Notes: generated from the letters alone by a model not told the origin. Positions 20,304 through 31,646 are shown, counted from the first letter of the stretch. The stretch is DNA of 64,000 nt from Microstegium vimineum (GCA_022036555.1 CM039128.1:17411176-17475175); one strand, 5' to 3'. Translations and numbers: made by a program.

Positions 20304-22036
20304 ACACCGGGTGGTCGTATCTCGATTAGAGAGTTAGTATATTGAGTATCTTTGAGTCTGGGTGGGCATATCTTTCCCACAACCATGGTAGTGCTTCCAA
20401 ACTAGGGTCTAGATGTGATCCTAGGGATGAATTGGTTGCAGCAGCACAAAGCTGTGATTGATGTGTTGAGTAGAACTATCAAGGTAGATGTGCCAGACAG
20501 TAAATCTCAACTCTTGATTCAGCTTTCTGTGCCAAAAAGGGAAGTAGGAAAAGTCTGTTCTATAACTTCCTTTGGGGTACATGATATTCCAGTAGTTTGT
20601 GAGTTTCCAGACGTCTTTCCTGATGATTTACCTGGCTTACCTCTCGATAGAGATGTTGAGTTTTCTATTGAGTTAAAGCCTGTCATAGCACCTGTCTCTA
20701 GAAGGGCCTATCGAATGCCTCCCAAAGAGCTAACAGAGTTGAAGACTCAATTGAATGAGTTGCTCGATAAAGGTTTCATTCGACCTAGTTCATCACCATG
20801 GGGTTGTCCTGCTATTTTTGTGAAGAAGAAGGATCATACCCTTCGCATGTGCGTTGACTACCGTCCCTTGAACGAGGTGACCATCAAGGACAAGTATCCC
20901 TTGCCATGGATTGATCTTCTCTTTGATCAACTCGATGGAGCCACGATGTTCTCCAAGATTGACCTACGGTAAGGATACCACCAAATCAAGATACGACCTG
21001 AAGATATCCTCAAGACGGCGTTTACTACTCGATATGGGCTTTATGAATATCTAGTAATGTCCTTTGGTTTAACCAATGCCCGGCATACTTCATGTATCTA
21101 ATGAACTCAGTGTTCATGCTGGAAAAGTTCGTTGTTGTATTCATTGATGATATTCTTATCTACTCCAAGAATGAAGAAGAGCATGCCCGTCATCCCGGGA
21201 TCGTCTTAACTCGATTGCGAGAGCATCAACTTTATGCTAAGTTCAGCAAATGTGAGTTTTGGCTGAAAGAAGTGCAATTCTTAGGACATGATTTGTCCAA
21301 CGGAGGAGTAGCAGTAGATCCTAGCAAGGTGAAGGACATTCTAGATTGGAAGCCACCAACGACAATCCATCAAGTTCGAAGTTTCCTCGGTATGGCTGGT
21401 TATTATCGTCGGTTTATTCCAGACTTTTCTCGAGTCTCGAAACCCATTACCAGTCTGCTGAAGAACCAGACCAAGTTCGTGTGGTCTGATGAGTGTGAAG
21501 AAGCTTTTCATACCTTGAAGAAGTTAATGACTACAACTCCAGTATTAGCTCAGCCTAATATTGAAAAAGCCTTCGATATTTATTGTGATGTGTCCGGTAT
21601 CGGTATCGGATGTGTCTTAATGCAAGAAGGAAGAGTCATTGCTTATGCTTCTAGATAGTTGAAGAAACACAAAGAGAGCTATCCAACTCATGATCTAGAG
21701 TTAGCGGTAGTTGTCCATGCTTTGAAGATTTGGCAACATTATCTTCTAGGCAATCTCTGTCATATCTATACTGATCATAAGAGTTTGAAGTATATATTCA
21801 CTCAGTCTGAGTTAAATATGAGGCAAAGAAGATGGTTGAAGCTTATTAAAGATTATGATCTTGAAGTGCATTACCATCTAGGCAAAGCGAATGTTGTAGC
21901 TGATGCTTTAACCCGTAAGGGCAGTTGCAACTGTCTGAGCCTAAAGACGGTGAATTCCACGCTCTCTTATGAGTTAGAAAAGCTAGACATATCTATGGTT
22001 CAGCATGGCAGTCTAGCTAATATCTCGGTGGAACCC
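20304..22036 (+). pseudogene. RT-RNase H part of element D pol
   Basis: The frame 20415-20972 carries RT fingers (FIRPSSSPWGCPAIFVKKKD, MCVDYRPLNEVTIKDKYPLP). A TAA breaks it after SKIDLR, and a 1-nt deletion near 21080 (TNA-P-AYF region) shifts the frame. The frame 21092-21658 holds the catalytic VVVFIDDILIYSKNEEEHAR and the thumb/connection LGMAGYYRRFIPDFSRVSKP. RNase H follows (IYCDVSGIGIGCVLMQEG, then HDLELAVVVHALKIWQHYLL and IYTDHKSLKYIF). Element E interrupts at 22037, just after RNase H. The integrase half is at 29050. Confidence 0.88.
22032..22036. other. Target site duplication AACCC, left copy (element E)
   Basis: AACCC directly precedes the E LTR and recurs at 29045-29049 directly after the other LTR. 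Confidence 0.9.
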
Positions 22037-22534
22037 TGTCGACGAAATATGCGTCACAGTCTACCTAGGGGGTACCCCACAATTGTAGATTGTAGGCGGA
22101 GGTGTGGTGACAACGATCAAGCGTAACACAGAGAGCGTAGACACGGCGATTTAGACAGGTTCGGGCCGGCAAATCGCCGTAATACCATACGTCCTGTGTT
22201 TTGGTGGCTGGATTGATATGAGTATTAGGTTACAAGATCCGTAGATGAGATCTAGGGGATCGTATGTTAGATGTTTTGGAGGGCGTCCCTGCTCACCTTA
22301 TATAGCCGGGGAGCAGGCTTACAGTTTCCATATCCTAACAGATTACGATCGGTCCCTTTAGGTAAGGGATCCGAGTCTATCTACCAGGATCCTTCTTGGC
22401 GAGCAAGGCTTCTTCGGAGTCCTTGGCGAGCCGGACGGGCTAGTCGCCCGTCGCAAGGCCTCGTGGGCTAGGCCATCTCCTGGTCGGCGGGCCCATAAGT
22501 TCCTTGGGGATATGCCGAGGTAATATCCCCAACA
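22037..22534 (-). repeat. 3' LTR of element E (498 bp)
   Basis: The plus strand reads TGTCGACGAAATATG...ATATCCCCAACA, the reverse complement of the C LTR. The polypurine tract in reverse (22535-22547) follows it. Confidence 0.94.
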
Positions 22535-22547
22535 AGTTCCCGAGCAC
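22535..22547 (-). other. Polypurine tract of element E
   Basis: The minus strand reads GTGCTCGGGAACT immediately before the 3' LTR; it is one base different from those of C and G. Confidence 0.7.
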
Positions 22548-22808
22548 GTTATATTTTTCTAGCGAGTCAGCAACATCATTCTTGGAGGTGTACATCTGGT
22601 CGCCATCGCATGAATTCGTCGTTACAGGGTCCCGACTAGGCTGGCTGGTCGGGGCACTACATGGAGAAGCCTCCCGACCAGGTCGAGCTGGTCAAGAGCA
22701 TCATAGCTTGATGTGCGAGCAGGTCGCCTTCGATGGATGCTGCAGCTACTCGTCAGGAGGATGTGACGTGCTGAAGAAGAATAAGCTTTTTGAATGGCTT
22801 GTTCCCTA

Positions 22809-22912
22809 GTGAAGTGTACCCACTTAGGCTCTGCAAAAAGACAACAGGAAACAACAGAGCTTTGTCGAGAAGAAAATAAGTACAATCACCGCAAGGTGAA
22901 GTGTACCCACTT
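22809..22912. repeat. Paired near-palindrome in element E
   Basis: GTGAAGTGTACCCACTT occurs at 22809-22825 and 22896-22912. The core AAGTGTACCCACTT is nearly self-complementary. Confidence 0.75.
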
Positions 22913-23480
22913 AGTCCCCGAGCTTGGTAGTAGGTGAAATATGCACGTGGTGCCAAACTTTATAATAAAGATAAGGGATATGTATATAAGCATTAGTAAT
23001 GAGTAAAGCATGAGTTTTGTAAAAGACAACTGTGAATACCCACAGTCCCCGAGTCTGATGTAAGAGGCTGTGAGGCTCTTGTATTAGGCTTATAAAAGAA
23101 AGACTGAAATATAAGTTTGTTTAAAACAACTATGAATACCCGTAGTCCCCGAGCCTAACGCGAGGAGCTAGAAGGTTCTTATGTCGGGATCACATTGCTT
23201 TTACGCGTTCCCCGGGTTGCAGTCCCCGGGTGTTTTGTTGCTCCATGCCATCTGTCCTCGTGCCACGACAGCAGTCCCCGAGCCTTGCTCGGTGTAGTCC
23301 TGGACGGAGTCCACGAGCCTGGTCGAGTCTGCGAGTAAGTTGCTGAGTCGTTGTTTTATGATCGGTGAAGTCTCTGAGTGTCACTGTAGCTGTCCCGCGG
23401 AACTTGCCAAGTAGTATACTATAGCTGTGTTATTGTTCTTGCCAAAGAAATCATAACAGAATGGTATGCCCAGTCCCCGT
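22913..23480. repeat. Subterminal GTCCCCGAG repeats of element E
   Basis: GTCCCCGAG or close variants occur near 22913, 23046, 23144, 23222 and 23274. They are linked by AATACCC(A/G)(C/T)AGT and TAAGAGGCTGTGAGGCTCTT-like blocks of ~100 bp. No gene is present. Confidence 0.7.
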
Positions 23481-23589
23481 GACTGTGGTGTAAGTGGTGA
23501 TTTATTAGACGAAAATCAGGGGGTTTATCGGTAAGAAGATGCGGAATAGGGGAAAGGGAATTATTGGGCCGAATTAACCATGCGGTTAG

Positions 23590-23700
23590 CGGCCCAAGTC
23601 ACAACGTAGGAAGTTGGTGTCGTGGCGGTTCCGTATTTGGTCGTTGCGGTTTCCCAAAAATCCTGGGAGGCGAAGCACCACGCCTCTTTGTATAAAGGGC
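23590..23700 (+). promoter_or_regulatory. Antisense promoter block of element E
   Basis: AAGCGGCCCAAGTCAC-like sequence (with TTAGCGGCCCAAGTCAC here), then TTTCCCAAAAATCCTGGG at about 23650-23667 and TATAAAGG at 23691-23698 form a block shared with G and, inverted, with C. It lies ~230 bp before the F-box ATG. The TATA-to-ATG gap gives a plausible ~200-nt leader. Confidence 0.68.
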
Positions 23701-23922
23701 GGATTTAGCGGCGGAGCGGGAAAGGTCGCGTCTTTTGAACTCTGCCCGAGCGTGTGTAGGATTCGGAGAGGCGCGTCTTCATTGATTGAGGTATTCGAAG
23801 AGGACGGAGATTTGAGTATATATTTGGGTGAAGATCAGGGTGAGTTCCATTCACCATTGCTTCGACTTCCTTCGCATTGTCCAGTCGCAAGGTCTTTAGA
23901 GGGTTTCATCGACGCTTAGTTC

Positions 23923-24630
23923 ATGCCAGGTTTGATGGAGGCTGGAGGCGCGCATCTTGCAATGGGTCTTGCCGCCTTGCTGACCCTGCCGGAGGACTTA
24001 GTGTTTCGGATCCTTCTTCGCGTGATCGATGATGGCGACAATGTGCACGAGTATGTGAAGATTCGCCCAATCTATCGTCTCTTCCGCAACTTTTGCGATG
24101 ATGCTTCGACGATTCGGCTCTTGTCCCTTCGGCGTGTCCAGGATTATTGCCGGCCCTACTTCCCTTTTCTGGAGACTGCCTTCGAGCAGTGCTTTCCTAA
24201 TGTTGACCACCGGGAGGCATTGTTCTTTCATGGTTTGGAGCGGTTGATGTTGCAGGGGCGGGATTCCATTGGCAAATCACTTATCGACAGGGCGGTGGCG
24301 GCTGGAGACGATGTTACGATGTACTTCAAGGCCATGATGTTGTACTTTGCTGATTCGACGAACTCGGAGACGCTTGCCATCATCGATTGTCTTAGCGGAG
24401 GTGCCCTTCCCGATGGTCGGTTTGGTAATCAAGGCTTGCGCCGTCTCCGGGAGCGTTCTCGTGATGATCTTCATGTCATCTGGCGGCGGCGGTGGATACG
24501 TGCTCCAGAGGATGTGCCGGATTTAGTCGTCGTCGATCCCCATCTTTGCATCTGGGAGGAGTGTTGTCGTTTTGGTCCGGCAGGTAACAATATGCTAGGG
24601 ATCATCATGTACTGTAGCCGGCAATGTTGA
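23923..24630 (+). CDS. Antisense F-box-like protein (235 aa), intact
   Basis: A complete ATG-to-TGA frame lies antisense to element E. The F-box-like core LPEDLVFRILLRVIDDGDNV is at residues ~23-42, followed by HEYVKIRPIYRLFRNFCDD and LLSLRRVQDYCRPYFPFLET. The middle (residues ~120-150) reads LIDRAVAAGDDVTMYFKAMM, resembling the tail of plant F-box proteins of the At2g35280 type. The C-terminus is Cys-rich (CIWEECCRF). If functional it would bind SKP1 and recruit targets for ubiquitination; this is family knowledge, not shown here. The frame is intact although the host element is ~8% diverged between LTRs and its gag is broken, which hints at selection or recent conversion. C carries a homologue with a lost start. 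A later inner ATG (23935) is also possible. Confidence 0.72.
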   Translation: MPGLMEAGGAHLAMGLAALLTLPEDLVFRILLRVIDDGDNVHEYVKIRPIYRLFRNFCDDASTIRLLSLRRVQDYCRPYFPFLETAFEQCFPNVDHREALFFHGLERLMLQGRDSIGKSLIDRAVAAGDDVTMYFKAMMLYFADSTNSETLAIIDCLSGGALPDGRFGNQGLRRLRERSRDDLHVIWRRRWIRAPEDVPDLVVVDPHLCIWEECCRFGPAGNNMLGIIMYCSRQC

Positions 24631-25560
24631 ATCTGACATGAGTTCGATCTTTGGACTAGGCATATTAGTGTGGTGGTCGCTTATCACATCAGTAGGATGA
24701 AGTTGTAATCGTTGAACGCCTTATCTGAAGTATTATCCTTCCGTTTTTGGTGTATCACGGTGTTTTGTCGTCGGCTACTTTGCTGCAAGACAGTTGTAGT
24801 TTGTATCCTAGGTACAAGTGGTCGGATGTGTAAGTGAAAACTATAAAGCTGTTATATATCCTGGCGGTGAGCTTTTGTTTCACTTGTATATCCTATCCTG
24901 CCTACTAAGTCATGAGCCGTAGCGATGAAATGTTCGCCCTTGGGTCTCAAATGGTCCGTATCGTAGGGCTAGCGCCACTGCATGCGTAGGATACATAAGG
25001 ACTCCCAAGGAGGCACAGTGTTGACAATCCGCAGCGCAGAGGGCGAATAACTCATGCACGCTTAGGGAGATGCCAGGGACAGGGCCCTTTTTCGAGAGGC
25101 TCGATCATGGTGTGACTAGGGCCTGTGGAGATCGTTCCTGCAGGCATTGGGCAAAAAAGGCAGGCTGCTTGTAGAGTTGTCGACCGTACCATGGTCGTGT
25201 ACAAATTCTGGGCGCGCAACCTCATGGCTTCCGACCCGAGCGGTATTTCCCGGCTTCTGGGGAAATATCGCTAAGGATGCCTAACGATGTAATCATAGCG
25301 TCTAGGGTAGCTACTTTTATCTGCTATGGTTAATCGGCATGCCAGCTTCGGTAGCTTTCAGGTTACGGCCAGGCTGTTTGGAGAATACCTTATCGCGTTT
25401 TTGACGAGGTCGTCGAACACTATGGGAGTGTTTTGGAGAGGTCATCGAACGTTGTCTGGTTTGTTGCGGTTGTCGTCGTTCGCCGGAGTTATTGTCACAG
25501 TGGTCGCCGTGCGTCCTGAGTGGGCGTTTGTACATGGGATATGTAGGAGATTAAGCACCT
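24631..25560. other. 3' flank of the F-box unit in E
   Basis: About 930 bp without a credible gene, homologous in reverse to 15247-16009 of C. It separates the convergent F-box gene (plus) and protease tail (minus), so it probably contains the 3' ends of both transcripts. Confidence 0.5.
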
Positions 25561-26473
25561 TTATTTATTGATGGGGAAGTACCTAGTACAAACTTTATTG
25601 AACTATGGTTACATTTGGAAATCTTCACACGTCGTCGAAGGACGGCAGTTTCTGCGTCTGTTCGCTGGCGAAATCGGCGGTGATCGTCTTTGGTTCTGCT
25701 TCTTTCTGCTTCTTGGCGGCGGGTTTGTCGTTGTCACTGGAGGTGTATGTGTCCTGGGCACAGGTCTTCTCTGTGGTGTTGATTGTCTGCTGCTCGCACT
25801 TGTAAGCTATCTTCAAGTTGGTGCGGAGACTGAGGATCTTCAACACCATGTACGTCTAACGCGGGACTGCTATTAGGTTGGCGAGTTCTGGACGACCAAG
25901 TATCGTGTGGTAGGCAGTGTCGAACTTGGCGACGACGAACTTGATGTTCTAGACCCTGAAGTGGTTCTTGTCGCCGAACTGCATAGGTAGGGTAATCTGG
26001 CCTACCGGCGTTGACACCTTATCTGGGATGATTCCCCAGAAGGAGAAGTTCGCTGGGAGGAGATCTTTCTTCGAGTATTTGAGCTGGCAAAAGGCGTCGG
26101 CGAAGATGATGTTGATGGCGCTGCCGCCGTCGACTAGGACTTTCCTGAAGTAGCACGTTGCGATGGTTGGATTAATGATCAGTGGGAAGCGACCTGGATA
26201 TCTGTAATCCGTCCACTCATCTTCTCCGGAGAAGCTAATTGGATGGTCTAACCAGTCGAGGAAGCGAGCGTCGGCTGTGTTTTCTCTTGTGGCAGCGACC
26301 GAGTAAATGTCCGTGCGGACCTGGCGGCGTCGCCTCTCCCCCTCGACGAGCACGTTGCCTCCAAAGATGGAGTACGTCGTTGAGGTTGCTCGGAACTCTA
26401 GCGCCGGTGGTCCTTGGTCCTTGCCTCTATCTTCGCCATTTTTCTTCTGCCTTTTGTCAACTTTTTCCTTCAT
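25561..26473 (-). pseudogene. Protease region of element E
   Basis: The frame 25949-26473 contains a Tat-type linker (HPISFSGEDEWTDYRYPGRF, PLIINPTIATCYFRKVLVDG) and the protease active site VLVDGGSAINIIFADAF at about residues 112-128. After a stop near 25949 another frame continues with FDTAYHTILGRPELANLIAV, the second protease motif. A charged segment (25625-25849) ends the coding part. RT should follow but does not. The active site is present but the frame is broken by at least two stops. Confidence 0.72.
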
Positions 26474-28513
26474 CGTCGTCTCGATGAGATCACATTCCCG
26501 CAGGGAGTGTTTGTAGTTTTTATAAATGGGACATGGTCCGGCGAGGATCTTCTCATAGCTGTCGTAGTAGTTCTTCTTTGGCCGGGCGTCCGTGTTTGCG
26601 ACGTAGCGGTGGTTTCTCCTGTAGTCATACTTCTAGGGGTGGTGTTCGTAGTTACCTGACCAGTAATCGTGGTGGTCGCTAGGCCCTCTTTTGCTTCGGT
26701 GGTCTGGTCGATGATTGTTATCCGCCGCGCGTTCCAGAGAACGAGAATGGCGCCTCCTGTTTTCCCTGCTACGGGTGGCATCATCTTGATTGGCGTAAGG
26801 GTTCGCGATCGTCATCAGCTCTTGTATGGTCGGTACGTTTTTCCTAGCCAACTTGTTCCGGAGGTCGTCCGCCTATAGACTGTTGGAGAAGATGGCGATG
26901 GCTTCTAGGTCGGAGATATCTGTTATGCTCAGGAGCTTGTCGGAGAAATGCCTGATGTACTTTCGGAGGCTCTCATTACTCCTCTAGCGTATACTCTCCA
27001 GGTCGTAACGCGTCCCTGGCTGGACACACGTAGCTTTGTAGGTCTTGATGAAGATTTCCATGAGGTCTTCCCAACTGTCGATAGTGCCTTCTAGTATCTT
27101 CTAGAGCTAGCTGTTGGTGGAGGTCGACAACATTACTGGCAAGTAATTGGCCATCACGTCTTGATCTCCTCCGGCGACGTATACGGCGATCTCGTAAGTG
27201 GAGGCCCATTGCTCTGGGTTTGCTTTGCCATCGTACTTCTCCACCGACGTCACTCTAAAGTTTGGGGCCACCAGATGGCTCGCAGGCGGGCTGAAAAGAG
27301 GTGCAATCCCCCGTAGCTCGGGGTGCCGGTGCTGGTACTCGATTGTATCTGGGATTGTTATACTCGTCGTCATCATATCTCGACGATCTTTGTTGGTGTT
27401 GTCTCGGAGGGCTCTGGTGCACTAGTTCCGGTGTTCGACCACGTCGGGCCCTGTTGTGATCTAGGTCATTGCGCCTTGGGGACCTTCGCTGGCGCTCCCT
27501 CATAGGGCTTCGTGGATGGTTCCGGCTGTGGGACTGGCTGGAGGACTCGAGTGCTTGCCCCTTCCTTTTTACCTGCACCACGACCTCCTTGATGTGGGCA
27601 TCTATCTTCTCGATCACCGGTGTTCCTTGGAGTTTGGACAACTCGCAGGCAGCTGCCGCCAAATTAGCGCTGGGGGTAGAGTACATCAGGATGTCACCCA
27701 TCATGTCGAACTCGTGCTGGAGATTGCGTCATGGCGGGTTACCGCGATTCCTCTGATCCTGCTCGCGCTGTTTCCGCGAGACCCGTTCCTGTTCGAGGTG
27801 TTCGTCGTCGCGCCTTTGCGCGCGTTCGGCATTGTGCTGCTCTCTTGCGGCATGTTCGGTGTCTGTTTCATTATCGGAAGCGACGCTGTCAGCGGAGACT
27901 TGAAAAATCACCCCTCCGAAGCCCAGAGGGAACTCTGGGAAGCTGTCGGTCGATCTGGAGGGACTGGCGACTTCGGTCTGCTCTGGTGGTCGAGCCAGGG
28001 GAGATAGTGCCATCGAGGGACAGTACCTGCTCGGAGTCGCTGGGGGTCATGGAGATGACGACGGTGTTTACAATGGGAGGCGCCTGGAACTGGTCGAAGA
28101 CCGATTGGAGCATCTAGCGTTGGAAGACCGCCGCCTGATTGCTGAGTCTGTGAGGCATCGTTGAAGGGTGGAGGGTGCCCCCGGTCGTCATGGTCGTCGT
28201 CTTTGTCAGAGTTCAGTGATTGCGTGGTCGGCGGCCGCGATGGCTGGGGAGTCGTCATCGTGTTGTCTCAATGAGATTGATGCACTTGATGATGCCGCCG
28301 TTGGAGCGGTCGATGGCGTCAACTTGGTCATCGATGCTGATCTTCTCTCGCGGATGGTATGTTGGCATTGCGGGACGCCGAGCGAGCAGCGGCGCGTCTA
28401 CCTCGTGTGGAGTAGATCCGATGGTCCAGGACATGGATCCAATCTGTAGCACAGTGCCAGCCGTCGGGAGGACCATCGAATCCGGGAACGTAACCGCTTG
28501 ATGAGCCATGAAG
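26474..28513 (-). pseudogene. Gag of element E, heavily broken
   Basis: Several minus-strand frames carry recognisable pieces in order: an N-terminal acidic stretch (27729-28258), an Arg/Ser-rich stretch (27255-27704), and the Tat gag motif VTSVEKYDGKANPEQWASTY (about 27220-27260). Further pieces follow at 26976-27209 and 26633-26851 (VPTIQELMTIANPYANQDDA). At least five frame changes or stops separate them. The remaining frames here on the plus strand are shadows. Confidence 0.66.
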
Positions 28514-28526
28514 TCGATGCACACAC

Positions 28527-28544
28527 CCCCTACCTGGCGCGCCA
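28527..28544 (-). other. Primer binding site of element E
   Basis: The minus strand reads TGGCGCGCCAGGTAGGGG, 2 nt from the 5' LTR end. It starts with TGG as expected for a tRNA CCA end; its first ten bases are a perfect palindrome (TGGCGCGCCA). I do not assign the tRNA. Confidence 0.75.
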
Positions 28545-28546
28545 AC

Positions 28547-29044
28547 TATCAACGAAATATGCGTCATAGTCTACCTAGGGGGTACCCCACAGTAGTAGAT
28601 TGTAGGCGGAGGTGTGGCGACGAGGATCAAGCGTAACATAGAGAGCGTAGACACGACAATTTAGACAGGTTCGGGCCGGCAAATCGCCGTAATACCCTAC
28701 GTCCTCTGTTTTGGTGGTTGGATTGATATGAGTATTAGGTTACAAGATCCGTAGATGAGATCTAGGGGATCGTATGCCAGATGTTTTGGAGGGGGTCCCT
28801 GCTCGCCTTATATAACCGGGGAGCAGGGTTACAGTTTCCATATCCTAACAGATTACGATCGGTCCCTTTAGGTAAGGGATCCGAGTCTATCTACCAGGAT
28901 CCTTCTTGGCGAGCAAGGCTTCTTCGGAGCCCTTGGCAAGCACGATGGGCTGGTCACGTGCCGCAAGGCCTCGTGGGCTAGGTCGTCTCCTTGTCGGCGG
29001 GCCCATAAGGTCCCTGGGGATATGCTAAGGTAATATCCCCAGCA
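28547..29044 (-). repeat. 5' LTR of element E (498 bp)
   Basis: It is homologous to 22037-22534 without length change; termini have drifted (TATCAACG at left, CCCCAGCA at right). Confidence 0.94.
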
Positions 29045-29049
29045 AACCC
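29045..29049. other. Target site duplication AACCC, right copy (element E)
   Basis: Perfect match to 22032-22036. Confidence 0.9.
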
Positions 29050-30480
29050 AACATTCATGATCAAATCATCGAAGCTCAAAAAACCAATAAAGGCATCGCT
29101 CATCTTAAAACAAAGGTTAGATTTGGAATACCTACTTGTTTTAAGTTAGATGAAGCCAATATGCTTTGGTTCAAGGATCGTCTTGTAGGGCCCAAAGTTC
29201 CAGAGTTGCGACAAGCTATTCTTGATGAAGCTCATACTTCTTGATTGTCTATCCATCCTGGAAGCAACAAAATGTACCAAGATTTGAAGAGAAAGTTTTG
29301 GTGGACAAAGATGAAGATTGAGATCGTTGGCTATGTGTCTAAGTGCGACACTTGTCAGAAAGTGAAAGCAGTGCGTTTGAAACCTGGAGGTCAACTTCAA
29401 CCTTTACCAGTTCTGACATGGAAATGGGAAGACATCAGCATGGATTTCATAGTAGGCTTGCCTAAGACCTCTAGTGGTTATGATTCCATCTGGGTCATTG
29501 TTGATTGACTTACCAAGACTGCACACTTTCTACAAGTTAAGACTTCACACACTACTGTTGTTTATGCCAAGCTTTATCTATCACGGATAGTAAGTCTTCC
29601 TGGAGTTCCCAAAACCATAGTATCAGATCGTGGAACTCAGTTTGTCTCAGCTTTCTGGAGGCATCTCCATGAGTCACTTGATACTAAGGTCCTGTATAGC
29701 ACCGCTTATCATCCGCAAACTGATGGTCCGATGGAGCGGGTGAATCAGATACATGAAGATCTATTGCGATGTTGCGTGCTTAACTTTGCAGAGAAATGAG
29801 ATGAATGCTTACCTTTGGCATAGTTCTCGTATAACAATAGTTACTAGCAGAGTATAAAAATGTGACCATTTGAAGCTTTGTACGGTCGAGGTTGCAGAAC
29901 TCCTCTTAATTGGTCAGAACCCGGGGAATGTGAGTTCTTTGGTGTCGATTTAGTTAAGGAAGCTGAAGATAAAGTCAAGCAGATTTGCATTAATCTTGAA
30001 GTAGCTTGCTCACGGCAGAAGAGCTATGCTGACAAGAGAAGAAGGCCACTTCAATATCAGCCAGGAGATCATGTGTACTTAAAGGTCACACCTATGAAAG
30101 GAATCTTTAGGTTTGGAGTGAAGGGCAAGTTAGCACCTCGCTATGTTGGTCCATTTCCAGTTCTGGAATGCATTGGCAAGGTGGCTTATCGTTTGACATT
30201 GCTGGAAATTCTCTCTACCGTTCATGATGTGTTTCACATGTCCCAATTGAAGAAGTGTCTTCAAGTTAAGGATGCGGTTGTTGAAGTGGAAGGAGTTCAG
30301 TTAGAACCTGATGTGACATACTCTGAATATCCTGTAAAGGTTCTTGATCGAAAAGATTGAATTAGTCGTTGCAAGACCATCAAGTTCTATAAAGTTCAGT
30401 GAAACCAACACTCAGAAGAAGAAGCTACTTCGGAATCTGAAGATAATCTTTTAGAGATTTTCCTAGAGTTTTATGCTTCT
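29050..30480 (+). pseudogene. Integrase and chromodomain-like tail of element D pol
   Basis: This continues the pol of D after E. The zinc-binding region shows His (SIHPGSNKMYQDLKRKFWW) and CDTCQKVKA. The integrase core has its three acidic residues in WEDISMDFIVGLPKTSSGYD, TIVSDRGTQFVSAFW and HPQTDGPMERVNQ. The C-terminal frame (29878-30360) includes YQPGDHVYLKVTPMKGIFRF and LAPRYVGPFPVLECIGKVAY. After a TGA at 30358-30360 the chromodomain-type tail (KTIKFYKVQWNQHSEEEAT) is still readable to about 30470. At least five stops break the domain. F inserted 55 bp downstream. Confidence 0.87.
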
Positions 30481-30530
30481 ATAGTTTGAGTTGTTTTGTA
30501 AATCCTGGTCATAGTTGTAATATGAGAAAT

Positions 30531-30535
30531 GAGAA
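30531..30535. other. Target site duplication GAGAA, left copy (element F)
   Basis: GAGAA precedes the 5' LTR and recurs at 42876-42880. Confidence 0.94.
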
Positions 30536-30739
30536 TGTTGACACCGTTTTTCAACACGTGTCAAATGGGCCGAGGCTTGACTGGTCAGTGGCCGTTCTCC
30601 ATCGGCATCGGTAAAGTATGAGCCAATATGGCCGATGGGAGAGTGCTGCGGAAGACCAAGTGTGTTGCCGATGGAGGTTGGATGATCTTGGCCGATGAAG
30701 GTGAAGTCTTGCTGAAGCTGATTGCCAGTAAAAAGTCAT

Positions 30740-30895
30740 TGCTGATGGCCGATGAAGAGTCATTGCCGATTGCCGATGAGCTGCTATTGCCGATTGCCGA
30801 TGAGGGGGCATTGCCAACTGCCGATCAAGGGTCATTGCTGATTGTCGATGAGGGCTCGTTGCCGATTGCCGATCGGGAAAGTATTGTCGATGCCG
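30740..30895 (+). repeat. GCCGAT minisatellite in the F 5' LTR
   Basis: Units such as TCATTGCCGATTGCCGATGA recur with a ~27-30 bp period and substitutions; the copy in the 3' LTR is at 41975-42130. Confidence 0.75.
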
Positions 30896-31210
30896 ATGGG
30901 CGTAACTTAGTATTTAGCGGCAGCGGAGGATTACAAGTGGCCAAAGAAGGAAGGTGCGGATTGAAGGGGTCTGCCGATGGAAAGTTTCCATCGAAAAGAA
31001 GTATAAGGAAACTAGTGTTTTGTACCAGTATTATTATAGTAGTTTGAGTCCGACTTTTGCATGGGTCGTTTATTTTCCTTTAAAATAGGTGTGTTTGTTT
31101 AGGAAATAAATATTGTTATCCGGCTCCTGCGCGAGTCAGTTTCCTTAAAAGTAGGAGTTTGTTTTAAGAAGAATATGTGTCGTGTCTTTGTACAACTCTC
31201 CATGCGGGAG

Positions 31211-31218
31211 TATAAATA
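31211..31218 (+). promoter_or_regulatory. LTR TATA-like site of element F
   Basis: TATAAATA is conserved at the same LTR position in the F 3' LTR (42447-42454) and in A (4914-4921, minus strand). Confidence 0.6.
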
Positions 31219-31646
31219 TGTGCCCGAGGGCTATGGGAAATATACAATCCAATTCAAAAACAAACCAATTTTATCTTATTCTACCTTTTTATCGCAATTT
31301 ATCCTTTTACTGCATTAGCTATAGTTTTCGACGAGTTCTTCAAGCTTTCGACGGGCTGCATCACCTTGATCTCCGTCAAATCCTTGTTAGTTCCGCATGG
31401 GAGTACCTCTGAGCTTTGGCAATCCGGGCGCATCGCTGTTTGCCTCGTTCAGCTCTGCTCTAGTTATCCTTGATCAATCTGAGCCTTGACGTCCGGGCGC
31501 ATCGCTGTCGTCTCGTTCAGTTTGTTCTAGTTATCATCCTTGTCGATTGATTGGTCAAATCGACTGGCACGCCTCCGGAATACCGAGCTTTGGGTAATAG
31601 CCCGAGGTGTTCACAGATCTGACGCTTTTTGTGTCAACACCTCTTT

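Larger units (their letters stand above)
22037..29044 (-). mobile_element. Element E: complete non-autonomous Tat-type element (7008 bp)
   Basis: LTRs of 498 bp at 22037-22534 (3') and 28547-29044 (5') and a perfect AACCC target duplication define the element. Minus-strand order is LTR, primer binding site, gag (decayed), protease, a short tail without RT or integrase, an F-box-like gene on the opposite strand with its promoter, subterminal repeats, polypurine tract and LTR. I count roughly 40 differences between the LTRs (~8%), so it is clearly older than F. It split D between RNase H and integrase. Confidence 0.92.
30536..31639 (+). repeat. 5' LTR of element F (1104 bp)
   Basis: It reads TGTTGACACCG...TTTTTGTGTCAACA. 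TATAAATA at 31211-31218 is the probable promoter TATA. The stretch 30740-30895 is a GCCGAT-based minisatellite. The frame at 30628-31047 is made by that array and is not a gene. Confidence 0.96.

Noticed and set aside
27323..28117. Plus-strand frames across E gag (for example 27516-28007, 27731-28117)
   Set aside because: They are antisense shadows of Arg- and Ser-rich gag; the minus strand carries the recognisable gag motifs.
30740..30895. Possible CRISPR-like array
   Set aside because: Repeats are degenerate, without unique spacers of constant length, and belong to an LTR of a plant element.
30628..31047. 139-codon frame in the F 5' LTR, again at 41864-42283
   Set aside because: Its protein is a read-through of the GCCGAT minisatellite and lies in both LTR copies; no start context, domain or independent promoter.
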